This document shows, piece by piece, positions 9,298 through 19,296 of a stretch of DNA of 64,000 nt; position 1 is the first letter of the stretch, and the number at the start of each line of letters is the position of its first letter. This DNA is from Pseudomonadales bacterium (GTDB lineage Bacteria > Pseudomonadota > Gammaproteobacteria > Pseudomonadales > Azotimanducaceae), in the NCBI GenBank assembly GCA_017642855.1, contig JAEPOO010000002.1:143545-207544 (forward strand), read 5' to 3'. A program made the position numbers and the translations under genes. The notes below the pieces were generated by a model. The model searched no databases. It worked only from the letters and a program-made list of their open reading frames with translations, and was not told the DNA's origin.

Positions 9298-10494
9298 TTA
9301 TACATGCTTCCGTCCCGACAAGAGCTGTAATCGAGTCCCTGCATGAAGGTTCGACAAATGGCGTACACTCCAGGCAGGTACCGGGTTCTTGATGCCTCGA
9401 AGGGATAGCAGACCCCGAGGCGAGACTGACAGGCGGGGCCCTGTGAGCCTGACAATGTCCTGAGACACCAGGATTTCGTCCCCATGCGCATGGTTTTCCA
9501 GTCGGCTGGCAAGATTCACGGCGCTGCCAAGCGCCGTATATTCTCGTCTGTGACCAACACCAAAGCTACCAACGATACAAAAACCTGAGTGGATCCCCAT
9601 ACGTAACTGTAATCGCTTCCCTCCATGCACTGACTGCCAGAGGCCAGCAAGTTCACGAAAACGCTGCCTGATTTCAAGCGCCATGCAGACACAGGCTTGT
9701 GCATCCTGACGGGCGCCTTTCGAATTGGTATCACCAAAGAAAATCATGACACCATCGCCAATAAACTTATCAACGGTACCGCCATGCTTTGTCGCCGCTT
9801 CTGCAATATGTGTGAAGTAGTCATTAAGCAGCCCTGCTACCAAAGATTCATCCACCGTATCCATGAGCTGAGTGAAACCTGCGATATCTGAGAAAAAGAT
9901 CGCCAGACGTTTTCTCTGCGGCTCCAGGCACTGGTTCTCAGATCTAAGCGAGGTCGGCACAAAAGAAGAGAGCCAGCTTTTATTTGCCTGCGCTTCGTAC
10001 CTCTGCTGCTTTAGTGTCTTTGTTTCATCAAAGACCAATAACCCGATGAAAACGACATAAGCGATGAGACATGCAAAAGAGACGAAGTAAAAGCGCTCGC
10101 CGCCAACAAACTCCTCGGGGTGCAGCCACGAACCAGCGGTCGCGCCCAAAGCAACAAACGCCAGAACCTTCAGCAGAGATCTCCATCCGCCGACAATTAG
10201 GCTGCTCATGATAAGAAGCGCCAATAGCACCATGGTCACTTCGAGCACGAAACCAAACACACTGATAAGCAGCCCCACCATCAAACCATCCACACACATC
10301 GCGCTGGAGACACCCACAACCGATCGACTTAAGAGCAAGGACATTGCAACAGGGTAAAACGGCAGCATGATCAGCCAGATATAAAGGTAGATGCCTGGCT
10401 CCAGGGTGGTTGCGAGCATCAGCGCCGCAAGCAGATAGCCAAACTGGCGTGGCTTAAGGGTTGCTGTTGCCAGAGATTCGGCGTGACGTGTCAT
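9298..10494 (-). CDS. Class III adenylate/guanylate cyclase with membrane N-terminus
   Basis: The first 170 residues contain about six hydrophobic segments, resembling a MASE2-type membrane sensor domain. A class III nucleotide cyclase catalytic domain follows. It shows both metal-binding aspartates (IFFSDIAGFTQLMD and VDKFIGDGVMIFFG), the glycine-rich loop, and the REYTALGSAVNLASRLE segment that carries the transition-state Asn and Arg. It therefore should make cAMP (or cGMP) from the cytoplasmic side. It stands alone between hemE and fabV; a 7-bp inverted repeat lies at 10516-10542 just upstream. Signal sensed is unknown. Confidence 0.88.
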   Translation of the reverse strand: MTRHAESLATATLKPRQFGYLLAALMLATTLEPGIYLYIWLIMLPFYPVAMSLLLSRSVVGVSSAMCVDGLMVGLLISVFGFVLEVTMVLLALLIMSSLIVGGWRSLLKVLAFVALGATAGSWLHPEEFVGGERFYFVSFACLIAYVVFIGLLVFDETKTLKQQRYEAQANKSWLSSFVPTSLRSENQCLEPQRKRLAIFFSDIAGFTQLMDTVDESLVAGLLNDYFTHIAEAATKHGGTVDKFIGDGVMIFFGDTNSKGARQDAQACVCMALEIRQRFRELAGLWQSVHGGKRLQLRMGIHSGFCIVGSFGVGHRREYTALGSAVNLASRLENHAHGDEILVSQDIVRLTGPRLSVSPRGLLSLRGIKNPVPAWSVRHLSNLHAGTRLQLLSGRKHV

Positions 10495-10515
10495 GACGCC
10501 ATATTGATAGAAACG

Positions 10516-10542
10516 CCTGACCAGCGATGTAAGCCGGTCAGG
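10516..10542. repeat. Inverted repeat between fabV and the cyclase gene
   Basis: CCTGACC and GGTCAGG form a perfect 7-bp inverted repeat with a 13-base loop in the 63-base gap between fabV and the cyclase gene. No T-run follows it in either direction, so it is more likely a weak hairpin or an operator than a rho-independent terminator. Confidence 0.4.
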
Positions 10543-10557
10543 AAAGTGATGTAGGTA

Positions 10558-11763
10558 TCAGTCCGCGCTGCCCGCCTGAAGTTCAATCGCGACGTCGACC
10601 TCTACCTCGGCATCGTAGTCGGTGCCGGCCACCTCGAAACCATGCATTTCCAGAAACGCCTGCTTGTAGCCATCAAAGTCTGTCAAGGCGTCGAGGTTGT
10701 CCGCTGAGACCGAAGACCAGTTGTCAGCAACGTACTGTTGAATCTCGGGCTGCAGTTCCAGTTCGTCCATGCGGATCCGGGCCCCTTCATCGAGCCGGAG
10801 GTCGCCACCTCCGAAAAGCTGTGTGTTGAAGAAACGTGTGGTCTGTTCAATACAGCCCTCGTGGTTACCCGCCTCTTTCATCGCCTTAAACAGCAGCGAG
10901 AGATAAATCGACATACCAGGAATGGCTGACGCGGCCTGTGTCACCAGCCCCTTCATAACAACCACATATGCTTTGCCGTCAACGGAAGCCATGGGTTCAA
11001 CCAGCGCCTGCTGCGCCCGATCCAGGTCTTCCTTCGCCTTGCCAATGGTACCGTGATGATAGATGGGCCAGGTGACTTCACTGCCGAGGTAGGTGTAATT
11101 TGTCGTAACACATCCCGGTGCAAGCAGACCTCGCTCCTTCAGAGCCGCGATCCAGAGTTCCCAGTCTTCGCCGCCCATCACTTTGACGGTATCACTGACT
11201 TCTTCCTGATTCGCAGGTTCAAGCGAAACGGGTCGAAGTTCACGTGTATTGAAGTCAATCGTCATACCTTCAAACGGCTCGCCAATTGGCTTCAAGGTAG
11301 AACGTACCAGGGAACCATCCGGCAGCTGTCGCGCTGGCGCCGCCAGTGAATAAACCACCAAATCCACCTGACCCAGGTCTTTTTCAATCAGGTCGCAGGT
11401 TGTCTGCTTGATCTCATCAGAGAACGCATCACCATTCACATTGGCGGTATACAGACCCGCTGCTTTGGCCCGCTCGGTGAACGCCGCCGTTTTGTACCAA
11501 CCCGGAGATGCCGTTCGATTCCCTGAAGCGGGTCGCTCAAAAAACACACCAACCGTCGAGGCACCAAAACCAAAAGCCGTGCTGATACGTGAAGCCAGCC
11601 CGTAACCGCCGGATGCGCCAATGATCAGGACCCGCTTGGGTCCATCGTCCCGCTTACCCTGGGACTGCACGTGCGCAATCTGATTATCGACATCTTTGGC
11701 GCAACCTACTGGATGAGCGGTTGTGCAAAGAAATCCTCGGATACGGGGTTTGATGATGGTCAT
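10558..11763 (-). CDS. fabV: FabV-type trans-2-enoyl-ACP/CoA reductase
   Basis: NADH-dependent enoyl reductase for the last step of the fatty-acid elongation cycle, of the long SDR type that replaces or supplements FabI. It starts with MTIIKPRIRGFLCTTAHPVG, highly typical of FabV. The dinucleotide-binding segment VLIIGASGGYGLASRI is near residue 45, the nucleotide discriminating region reads FFERP, and the active site Tyr-x8-Lys sits in the TWPIYHHGTIGKAK stretch. Length of 401 residues is standard. Its ATG overlaps the lgt stop codon by 4 bp, so lgt and fabV are one transcript. FabV proteins are known for low triclosan sensitivity. Confidence 0.95.
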   Translation of the reverse strand: MTIIKPRIRGFLCTTAHPVGCAKDVDNQIAHVQSQGKRDDGPKRVLIIGASGGYGLASRISTAFGFGASTVGVFFERPASGNRTASPGWYKTAAFTERAKAAGLYTANVNGDAFSDEIKQTTCDLIEKDLGQVDLVVYSLAAPARQLPDGSLVRSTLKPIGEPFEGMTIDFNTRELRPVSLEPANQEEVSDTVKVMGGEDWELWIAALKERGLLAPGCVTTNYTYLGSEVTWPIYHHGTIGKAKEDLDRAQQALVEPMASVDGKAYVVVMKGLVTQAASAIPGMSIYLSLLFKAMKEAGNHEGCIEQTTRFFNTQLFGGGDLRLDEGARIRMDELELQPEIQQYVADNWSSVSADNLDALTDFDGYKQAFLEMHGFEVAGTDYDAEVEVDVAIELQAGSAD

Positions 11764-12575
11764 GCAAGTTTCCTGTTCTGGGTATAGCTGTAAAACAATA
11801 AGAAAATTCCGAGGATGACCATTGGCAGAGATAACAGCTGCCCTGCAGTCACCCAGTCAGATAGAACAAAGCCTATGTGTGCGTCCGGTTCTCGGAAGCG
11901 CTCGGAGAAGATCCTGAGACTACCATATCCGACCAGAAACAAACCGGAGACTGCCATTACCGGTTTCGGTTTCATCGAGTAAAGCCAGAGGACCGCAAAA
12001 AGCACGATGCCCTCGAGCGCGGCCTGGTAAAGACTGGAGGGGTGTCGCCCGAATTGTTCGCCGGGATAGATAAGCGCCCAGGAGACCTCAGTTGCCCGCC
12101 CCGGCAGCTCTGCGTTTATGAAATTTCCGATACGCCCGCAACCCAACGCCAGGGGAATTGCAGGCGCGACAAAGTCCGTAACCTCAAAAAACCCAACACC
12201 TTTCTTTCTCGCAAAAAAAACGACGCCCGCCAAAACACCCAGAAAACCACCGTGGAAAGACATGCCACCCTGCCAGATCTTCAGCGCCGACAATGGGTCA
12301 TCAATCAGATTTTCAAATCCATAAAACACCATGTATCCCAATCTGCCGCCCAGCAGAACACCCAGCACAGAATAGAAAACGATGTCTGAGAGGTCATCCT
12401 CGGTCCAACGCAGACCCTGTTTCTGAATTCGATGACGTAGCATCGCCCAAACAAGGCCGATACCGACAAGATAGCTAAGGGCATACCAGTGAATGCTCAC
12501 TGGACCCAGGCTGATCGCTATCGGGTCAATTTCCGGGTAATGCCACATCCGCAAGGTACCAAGGTAAAACGGCAT
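11760..12575 (-). CDS. lgt: Prolipoprotein diacylglyceryl transferase
   Basis: Inner-membrane enzyme that adds diacylglycerol to the lipobox cysteine of prolipoproteins. The sequence has seven hydrophobic segments, the HGGFLGVLAG motif near residue 103, and the signature GRIGNFINAELPGR around residue 148, containing the family's essential Arg and Asn. Length of 271 residues is normal. It is first in a two-gene run with fabV (4-bp overlap) and divergent from the NRDE gene. Confidence 0.96.
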   Translation of the reverse strand: MPFYLGTLRMWHYPEIDPIAISLGPVSIHWYALSYLVGIGLVWAMLRHRIQKQGLRWTEDDLSDIVFYSVLGVLLGGRLGYMVFYGFENLIDDPLSALKIWQGGMSFHGGFLGVLAGVVFFARKKGVGFFEVTDFVAPAIPLALGCGRIGNFINAELPGRATEVSWALIYPGEQFGRHPSSLYQAALEGIVLFAVLWLYSMKPKPVMAVSGLFLVGYGSLRIFSERFREPDAHIGFVLSDWVTAGQLLSLPMVILGIFLLFYSYTQNRKLA

Positions 12576-12630
12576 TATCCGTCATCCAGAGCGTCTGATA
12601 AACTCGCGGCTTTTCAAAAACCCGCCGGAT

Positions 12631-13368
12631 ATGTGCCTGATCCTCTTTGCTGTGAATCCGAATGCTCAACACAGATTGGTCATCGCCGCCAATCGTGATG
12701 AGCTGTATGCGCGGCCGACAACCGATGCCGACTTCTGGGGTGAGAGCCCTGGCGTGCTCGCCGGTCGGGACCAGCAGATGGGCGGTACCTGGCTGGGTGT
12801 TAACAGGCGCGGCTGTTTCGCTGCCGTGACCAATTTCAAAGAAGATCCGCCAGATCCAATCCCACCCAGATCCCGCGGGGAACTACCCGCAGACTTTCTG
12901 CGACATAAAGCCGACCCCCATCAATACGTCATGGGCGTCGCGGAAAATGCCCATGCGTACCGGGGTTTCAACTTGATCGTCGCTGATTCGACCGCTTGCT
13001 GGTACTACGGCAACCGCGCAGGGACACCGCGCCGACTGGACACAGGGGCCTATGGTCTGAGCAATCAGGTTTTGGATTGTGACTGGCCCAAAGTCATCGA
13101 AGGTCGTCAGAGACTGACAGACTTACTGGAGGAACAGCCAGAACCCAACACATTAATAGAGGGGTTGTTCGGCCTGCTGCTACACAGCGGAGACGCACGC
13201 GCTTTTTCCAACAGCTTTATCAAAGCCAACGTTTACGGAACAAGAGCAGCCACCGTCGTCACCATCGATCACAATGGCGACGTCTACTTTGAAGAAAGAA
13301 ACTTTGCAGAAAACGGAATCGGGTTAGGCAGCAACAGCTATCTGATCAAGAGTAACGGCGACTCCTGA
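12631..13368 (+). CDS. NRDE/TANGO2-family protein
   Basis: The protein begins MCLILFAVNP and contains the family signature AANRDELYARPT followed by GGTWLGVNRRGCFAAVTNF. This is the NRDE (TANGO2) family, whose N-terminal Cys-2 resembles the nucleophile of Ntn hydrolases. The bacterial function is not settled; eukaryotic relatives are linked to haem or acyl-CoA handling. Length of 245 residues is complete. Its 3' end overlaps the convergent ptsP by 23 bp, and it is divergent from lgt. Confidence 0.88.
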   Translation: MCLILFAVNPNAQHRLVIAANRDELYARPTTDADFWGESPGVLAGRDQQMGGTWLGVNRRGCFAAVTNFKEDPPDPIPPRSRGELPADFLRHKADPHQYVMGVAENAHAYRGFNLIVADSTACWYYGNRAGTPRRLDTGAYGLSNQVLDCDWPKVIEGRQRLTDLLEEQPEPNTLIEGLFGLLLHSGDARAFSNSFIKANVYGTRAATVVTIDHNGDVYFEERNFAENGIGLGSNSYLIKSNGDS

Positions 13369-15616
13369 CGATATTGCCCAGACCGGCTTTTCGCATCTCT
13401 TCATCCACATAATTTTTGATGAGATAAGCGTTATCCATGTCGAGTACTTTCTTCAGCATCTGTCGTGCATAAGAAAACTCAAAATGACTTAACGCATGCT
13501 TTACCATCAAAAGGCTGGTTGACGTCATGGAAAGCACATCGAATCCCATCGCCATCAGCAGTACCGCGGCAGATGGATTACCCGCCATCTCACCGCAAAT
13601 GCCGATACCTTTGCGTTCCGCATGGGCCGCTTTAACCACATGATTCAATGCATGAAGAACCGCCGGATGGAATTCCTGGTAAAGCTCCGCAACCTGGGCA
13701 TTGTTGCGATCCACCGCCAACATGTACTGGATCAGGTCGTTACTCCCCACGGACAAGAAGTCGACACGCTTAATAATGTCTTTGGCCTGATAGACCGCCG
13801 CAGGCACTTCGATCATCACACCGACATCCGGCATCTCAACCTGCGCGCCTTCTTCCACGATCTCGCGGTAACACTGGGCGATAAGACGCTGGGCTTCATC
13901 AATCTCAGCTGTGCTGCTCACCATCGGCAACATGATGCGCAGTTCTGTATCGATGCCTTCATTGGCTCGAATCATTGCCCTGACCTGCGCGAGAAAAATT
14001 TCCGGGTGATCCAGGGTTACCCGGATGCCACGCCAACCAAGAAACGGGTTAGCTTCCGAGATCGGGAAATAGGACAGGGCTTTGTCTCCGCCAATATCCA
14101 GTGTACGCATCGTCACCGGCCGCGGCGCAAATGCCTGCAGGTGCTCACGGTAAATAACGCGCTGCTCCTCTTCTGTTGGAAAGCGGTTATTCATCATGAA
14201 GTGTACTTCAGTGCGGTACAGACCGACGCCTTCAGCACCGCGGTCCAACGACCGGGCAACATCAGTCATTAATCCCGTATTCACCCAAAGCCGAACGCGG
14301 TGACCATCGATCGTATGACAGGGCTGATCACCGGTGACCTCGAGTCCTTCAACCAGTGCCGCTTCTTCCGCAGCGATACGCGTGTAGTACTGTTCCTGCT
14401 CTTCACTGGGATACGTAATCACTACGCCTTCGAAACCATCGATGATGAGCGGCTTTTCATCCAGCAGCTCAATCGGAAGATCTTCGACACCCATGACCGT
14501 CGGCACGCCCATTGCTTCCGCGAGGATCGCCACGTGAGATTTACCGGATCCTTTGATCGAAATAAATCCCGCTAAACGATCTCGCGGCACGCGGGCGAGG
14601 TCTGCGGGCGTCAGTTCCTGACTGACCAGAATAGTCCCCGGTGGATAATGCTGCGGCCTGGTGTCTTTCGACTGAAGATTAGAAAGCACCCGGTTTCCCA
14701 GATCTCGAACATCAGCGCCTCGTTCACGCAGATAGGCGTCATCCATTTCTTCGAAATTGGCGACGTGCTTGCCGATTACTTGTTTCAGCGCACTGGGTGC
14801 CCATTCACCCTCGTGAATTCTGGAAATCACCTCGCCACTGATCGCGGTGTCATCGAGCATATGCAGGTAGGCTTCAAAGAGGGCCAGTTCTTCCGGTTGC
14901 AGTCGATCTTCCAGACGCTTGGCAATATCTGAGATGTCCTGCTGCGTAGCGCGAATGGCCGCCTTAAAAAGTTCAATCTCGCCTTCAATATCATTGGTTC
15001 GGCGATAAGGCACATTGTGCAGCTCTGCTTCCGGAACGCTGACAATCGCCGTGCCGGAAGCGACACCTGGGGCACCCTGCATACCCTTGAAGGTGCGGGC
15101 CTGGGGGCGATGGTCATCGCTCAGCAGCAGGGAACCGGTGGCTTCCGCATGCGCGATCACACCAGCAAGCTGGGCAGACAAGGTAATAAGGAAAGCTTCT
15201 TCCTCATCTTCGAACCGCCGGCTTTCCTTTACCTGAACAACGAGTACACCCAGGTTTTTTCTATGGTGAATAATGGGAACGCCAAGAAACGCGTGAAACG
15301 GCTCTTCATCAATTTCAGCAAAAAGGATGTTGCGGGGGTGGTTCTGCGCATCTTCCAGGTTCAGTGGTTCCGCGCGTTCAGCGACGTAACCGACCAGACC
15401 TTCCTTGGGACCCAGAGACACTTTACCCACAGCTTCCTGGTTGAAACCACGGGTCGCCATGAACACCAGTCGTTGATCGCGCTCATCCACCAGATAGACG
15501 CTGCAAACATCGGTTTCCATGGTCTCCTTAACACGTTCAACAATAATGTTGAGCACGCTGTTCAGATCACCTGCGCGGTTAACCTCCTGTATGACGCTGC
15601 GCAGGACATCAAGCAT
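13346..15616 (-). CDS. ptsP: PTS(Ntr) enzyme I, phosphoenolpyruvate-protein phosphotransferase
   Basis: First phosphotransferase of the nitrogen-related PTS, passing phosphate from PEP to NPr. An N-terminal GAF domain (about residues 1-160) is followed by enzyme I domains. The phospho-accepting His is in KGSGKSHVAILAEAMGVPTV near residue 361, and the PEP-binding part shows GVGLYRTEVHFM, TLDIGGDKALSYF and the SVGSNDLIQYMLAVDR signature. Length of 756 residues matches PtsP. It lies 3 bp downstream of rppH on the same strand, the conserved rppH-ptsP pairing of gammaproteobacteria. Confidence 0.95.
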   Translation of the reverse strand: MLDVLRSVIQEVNRAGDLNSVLNIIVERVKETMETDVCSVYLVDERDQRLVFMATRGFNQEAVGKVSLGPKEGLVGYVAERAEPLNLEDAQNHPRNILFAEIDEEPFHAFLGVPIIHHRKNLGVLVVQVKESRRFEDEEEAFLITLSAQLAGVIAHAEATGSLLLSDDHRPQARTFKGMQGAPGVASGTAIVSVPEAELHNVPYRRTNDIEGEIELFKAAIRATQQDISDIAKRLEDRLQPEELALFEAYLHMLDDTAISGEVISRIHEGEWAPSALKQVIGKHVANFEEMDDAYLRERGADVRDLGNRVLSNLQSKDTRPQHYPPGTILVSQELTPADLARVPRDRLAGFISIKGSGKSHVAILAEAMGVPTVMGVEDLPIELLDEKPLIIDGFEGVVITYPSEEQEQYYTRIAAEEAALVEGLEVTGDQPCHTIDGHRVRLWVNTGLMTDVARSLDRGAEGVGLYRTEVHFMMNNRFPTEEEQRVIYREHLQAFAPRPVTMRTLDIGGDKALSYFPISEANPFLGWRGIRVTLDHPEIFLAQVRAMIRANEGIDTELRIMLPMVSSTAEIDEAQRLIAQCYREIVEEGAQVEMPDVGVMIEVPAAVYQAKDIIKRVDFLSVGSNDLIQYMLAVDRNNAQVAELYQEFHPAVLHALNHVVKAAHAERKGIGICGEMAGNPSAAVLLMAMGFDVLSMTSTSLLMVKHALSHFEFSYARQMLKKVLDMDNAYLIKNYVDEEMRKAGLGNIVRSRRYS

Positions 15617-15619
15617 GAA

Positions 15620-16102
15620 TCACCGCGGGAAGCACTTGGAAAGATAGGGCGCAAGTTCTTTCATCGCCCGACGATACACATCCTGTTTGAAGGACACGAC
15701 CTGCCCCAACGGATACCAGTAAGAAACCCATTGCCAAAGGTCAAATTCGGGAGAATCTGAGCAACTGAAATGCACCGCATCGTCGTCAGCCAACATCTTA
15801 AGCAGAAACCACTTCTGCTTCTGGCCAATGAAGGATGAGTTGTTCGAGCGGAGAAGTCGCTTTGGTAACTTGTACCTGAGCCAACCGCGGGTGGTACCAA
15901 CGATCTGCACATGCTCGGGCTGAAGGCCAATTTCTTCCTCCAGTTCTCGATACAGGGCTTCTTCAGGGGACTCGGAAACCTGGATACCACCTTGCGGGAA
16001 CTGCCAGGCATCCTGGCCTATCCGCCGTGCCCAAAGCACCTGTCCATGTCCGTTGGCAACGATGATCCCTACATTTGGCCGGTACCCATTTTCATCAATC
16101 AA
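15620..16102 (-). CDS. rppH: RNA pyrophosphohydrolase
   Basis: Nudix hydrolase that removes pyrophosphate from 5' triphosphate RNA, triggering RNase E decay. The N-terminus [18 protein letters not shown] and the WQFPQGGI stretch are signature for RppH. The Nudix box runs from about residue 38 to 60 ([20 protein letters not shown]...). Length of 160 residues is standard. It is directly upstream of ptsP with a 3-bp gap and divergent from the HAD phosphatase gene. Confidence 0.95.
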   Translation of the reverse strand: MIDENGYRPNVGIIVANGHGQVLWARRIGQDAWQFPQGGIQVSESPEEALYRELEEEIGLQPEHVQIVGTTRGWLRYKLPKRLLRSNNSSFIGQKQKWFLLKMLADDDAVHFSCSDSPEFDLWQWVSYWYPLGQVVSFKQDVYRRAMKELAPYLSKCFPR

Positions 16103-16211
16103 CGACCTAAACCTTAAAACAATATTGAAATCATTGTGCTTGAATCACGGTGATTCAGCAAACGACGAGGAAAGGCTACACTTGGGTTTTCGTAAGTTGA
16201 TATCCGCATCT

Positions 16212-16868
16212 ATGCCACTCGCCATCTTCGACCTGGATGAAACGCTCATCGCCACCGACAGTGATCATGAATGGGGGGAATATGTCTGTGATCACGGATT
16301 GGTCGACGTGTCCGAGCATCGCGCAAAAAACGACGCTTTCTATGAGCAATACAAGGCCGGCGAACTGAACATCGACGAGTACCTGGCGTTTTCGTGCTCG
16401 GTCCTGACCAGATACACCATGGAAGCGTTGCATCGCTATCGAAGCGATTTCGTTTCAGAGCGTATTACCCCGGTCATGCTCGACAAAGCCTACGACCTGA
16501 TTAGGTCCCACCAGGCACGAGGTGATACCGTGATGGTCATCACTTCAACCATTGAGTTCGTTACCAGACCCATCGTTGATGCCTTTGGTATCGACATACT
16601 GATCGCACCCGACCCCGAAATCATCGACAACCGTTACACCGGCAACATCGTCGGGGTACCCAGTTTCGCGCAGGGAAAGGTGACAAGGCTTGAAGGCTGG
16701 ATGTCAGAGAATAATCAGTCATTAGCGGGCAGCTACTTTTATTCAGACTCACATAATGACCTGCCGCTCTTGCGATTAGTTGATAACCCAGTTGCCGTCG
16801 ACCCTGATCCGCAACTTCGCGCCGAGGCGCAAGAAAAAAGCTGGCAAATCATCAGTCTGCGCCCTTGA
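16212..16868 (+). CDS. HAD-superfamily IB phosphatase
   Basis: HAD phosphatase of the SerB/CicA-like IB subfamily, found beside rppH in many Pseudomonas-like genomes. Motif I is FDLDETL near residue 5, motif II is the TSTIEF region, and motif III/IV is YSDSHNDLPLL, with both acidic ligands. The protein is 218 residues when started at ATG 16212, which places motif I at the very N-terminus as usual. The stop overlaps the start of the next gene, so the two are likely co-transcribed. Substrate is uncertain; phosphoserine or a histidinol-phosphate-like compound is possible. Confidence 0.85.
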   Translation: MPLAIFDLDETLIATDSDHEWGEYVCDHGLVDVSEHRAKNDAFYEQYKAGELNIDEYLAFSCSVLTRYTMEALHRYRSDFVSERITPVMLDKAYDLIRSHQARGDTVMVITSTIEFVTRPIVDAFGIDILIAPDPEIIDNRYTGNIVGVPSFAQGKVTRLEGWMSENNQSLAGSYFYSDSHNDLPLLRLVDNPVAVDPDPQLRAEAQEKSWQIISLRP

Positions 16869-17848
16869 TGAAACTAATTGCCACCTGCATCCTGTTTGCA
16901 TCGCTGATGGCTTCTGGGGGATGCGAGCGCGAAGCCCCTGAAACCAAGGGGCTGCTGGTCGATCCATCGGTTCTGGGCAACAGCGTTTCAAACTGGCAGG
17001 GGGAACGCATGAACCAGAGCATTGCCAGCATGACCGTGCTCAACAACCAGACCAACCGGTTCCTGGAAGCTCCCGACGAGGCGCGTCGACAAACCTGGCA
17101 AAGCGCCTGGCACCAGGCCCACGAAGATTTTCATCACGCAACAGTTCTTGTTGAGCCAATCATTCTGCAGGACATTGATGTCTGGCCAATCGCGCCAGGA
17201 TTCCTCGACGCACTACCTGAGTACCCGGCGTCTGGCATCATCAGCGATCTCTCCGTAGAGATCACCTCAGCAACACTCAATGAGCAACACATGATCACAG
17301 ATACATCGGAAGCCGCGTTAGGCTTTCATGTGCTCGAGTACTATGCCTTCGAACGACCGATAGAAGACATGCAGTTGAAAGCGGACGCACTTAGCGAAAG
17401 ACGGCGGGTATTGATTAGAAAAGTCAGCGACAGATTGCTGACCCGAGTGATGAACCTCCGCCAGTCGCTAAAAGCCGATGAAGGTGATGCCCTGCCACAG
17501 GCAACCTACCCGGAGCTGGTCTCGAAACTGACCAAGCGAACCAACGACATTTCTTCCGCGCTCAACTTCAGCAGTGAGCATGGTGAATATGGCGGCAGGG
17601 GCGCTCAGGTTATTCGAGAAGAGTTTTCTGCCATCAGCGAGTTACTGAATGGTGAAGTGAATATCAATCGCTATCTGATGAGCTTGAGTGAACAACAGAC
17701 CCAGGTGCTTAACACGACTCTTAACGACGCCATCACCCTGATCTCTATAGACGGTGACCTCACAGAATCTGACAGCAGCCGCCTGCAGCTTTTGGCGGCG
17801 GCTATTTCTCATCAGTTCGAGGACTTCGATGCTGAGCGGAGTCGTTAA
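16868..17848 (+). CDS. Imelysin-like (M75) periplasmic lipoprotein
   Basis: Starts [19 protein letters not shown], a lipoprotein signal with a lipobox ending at Cys, so the mature protein is membrane-anchored in the cell envelope. About residue 155 it carries [12 protein letters not shown], matching the GxHxxE motif of imelysin/M75 proteins, which are linked to iron uptake (EfeO/IrpA relatives) rather than to proven proteolysis. The rest is helical. I use ATG 16868 rather than the in-frame TTG three bases earlier. It overlaps the HAD gene by one base and its end overlaps the convergent gcvPB by 4 bp. Confidence 0.8.
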   Translation: MKLIATCILFASLMASGGCEREAPETKGLLVDPSVLGNSVSNWQGERMNQSIASMTVLNNQTNRFLEAPDEARRQTWQSAWHQAHEDFHHATVLVEPIILQDIDVWPIAPGFLDALPEYPASGIISDLSVEITSATLNEQHMITDTSEAALGFHVLEYYAFERPIEDMQLKADALSERRRVLIRKVSDRLLTRVMNLRQSLKADEGDALPQATYPELVSKLTKRTNDISSALNFSSEHGEYGGRGAQVIREEFSAISELLNGEVNINRYLMSLSEQQTQVLNTTLNDAITLISIDGDLTESDSSRLQLLAAAISHQFEDFDAERSR

Positions 17849-19296
17849 CCTTCGCGCGTGAGCGCCAGGTCGAGTTCTCGTGCTGCCTTAACATCATCAA
17901 GACGTTTCACCGGCATGGTATGCGGTGCATTACGTACCAGGTCAGGATCCGTTTTAGCTTCCTCAAGGATGGCTGCCATTGCCGCAACAAAGCCATCGAT
18001 CTCTTCCGGGCTTTCCGTTTCCGTCGGCTCAATCAGCAAACACTCTGGAATCAGCAGCGGGAAGTAGGTCGTCGGTGCATGGTAACCGTAGTCCAGCAGC
18101 CGCTTGGCAAAATCCATGGCGGTAACCCCATAATCCTTGGCCTCTCTCGAAAGCGTCACAATAAATTCGTGGGTCGCTCGGCGTTCAGGATAAGCCAATG
18201 TGAACCCCGCCTTTTCCAGTTCCCGCGCCATATAGTTTGCGTTTAATGTGGCGTACTCACCAACGCGATGCATGCCTTCACGTCCTAACAACCTTGCATA
18301 GGCGTATGCGCGAAGCAGAATACCCGCATTACCCATGAACGCAGACAAACTGCCTATGGTGTCGGGAATATCATCTTTCGTGAGCCAACGGTGGGCACCG
18401 TTATTCTCTCCAACCACCGGTGTTGGAATGAAAGGCACCAGTCGTTCACCCACACCGACTGGACCCGCGCCTGGACCACCGCCACCGTGAGGTGTTGCGA
18501 AGGTTTTGTGCAGATTCATATGAAGCACGTCGAAACCCATGTCGCCCGGCTTCACTTTGCCAAGAATCGCATTCAGGTTTGCACCATCGTAATAGAGCAA
18601 GCCACCAGCTTCGTGCACAACTTCCGCAATCTCCTGAATCTTTCGTTCAAACACGCCACAGGTTGATGGGTTCGTCATCATCAGACCCGCTGTCTGAGGT
18701 CCAACGGCCGCTTTCAAAGCCTCAAGGTCAACATCACCATCACTCGTGACTTCAATCTCGCGGACTTTATAACCACACATCACCGCGGTTGCCGGATTGG
18801 TGCCATGGGCAGCATTCGGCACGAGAATTTCGCTCCGCGCGGTGTCGCCCCGCTTGTCGTGGTAGGCCCGAATCATGGCAACGCCAGCAAATTCACCCTG
18901 AGCACCGGCCATTGGCGTCAGAGACACTGCCTGCATACCGGTAACATCTTTCAGATACTCCTGCAGTTCAAACAGGCAGGAGAGATAACCCTGGGAACTG
19001 GCTTCTGGCGCCAGAGGGTGACGTGCCAGGAATCCAGGAATGCTGGCCGCCCTGTGTGCGCCCCTCGGGTTGTACTTCATTGTGCAGGAACCCAACGGAT
19101 AGAACTGGCCATCGATCGAGAAGTTTTTCTTCGAAAGATTAGTGAAGTGTCGAACAACCTGCAGCTCAGAGACTTCCGGCAGGCCTGCCGCACTTTTGCG
19201 CATGTGCTCTGTCGGCAGTGAATCAGGTGTTTCTGTTTTCGCTTCATATTGCGCGCTCGCGGAGCGACCTTCACTGGAGATGTCATAGATCAGCAT
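17845..19296 (-). CDS. gcvPB: Glycine dehydrogenase (decarboxylating) subunit 2
   Basis: PLP-binding half of the split P-protein of the glycine cleavage system. It shows [14 protein letters not shown] near the N-terminus, the [13 protein letters not shown] segment and the PLP lysine in [20 protein letters not shown]. Length of 483 residues is normal for subunit 2. The start is ATG 19296, whose first base coincides with the last base of gcvPA. It is the last gene of the gcvT-H-PA-PB run. Confidence 0.96.
   Translation of the reverse strand: MLIYDISSEGRSASAQYEAKTETPDSLPTEHMRKSAAGLPEVSELQVVRHFTNLSKKNFSIDGQFYPLGSCTMKYNPRGAHRAASIPGFLARHPLAPEASSQGYLSCLFELQEYLKDVTGMQAVSLTPMAGAQGEFAGVAMIRAYHDKRGDTARSEILVPNAAHGTNPATAVMCGYKVREIEVTSDGDVDLEALKAAVGPQTAGLMMTNPSTCGVFERKIQEIAEVVHEAGGLLYYDGANLNAILGKVKPGDMGFDVLHMNLHKTFATPHGGGGPGAGPVGVGERLVPFIPTPVVGENNGAHRWLTKDDIPDTIGSLSAFMGNAGILLRAYAYARLLGREGMHRVGEYATLNANYMARELEKAGFTLAYPERRATHEFIVTLSREAKDYGVTAMDFAKRLLDYGYHAPTTYFPLLIPECLLIEPTETESPEEIDGFVAAMAAILEEAKTDPDLVRNAPHTMPVKRLDDVKAARELDLALTREG

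Noticed and set aside
10516..10542. Terminator between fabV and cyclase
   Set aside because: The 7-bp stem has a large loop and no T-run in either direction, so it is kept only as an inverted repeat.
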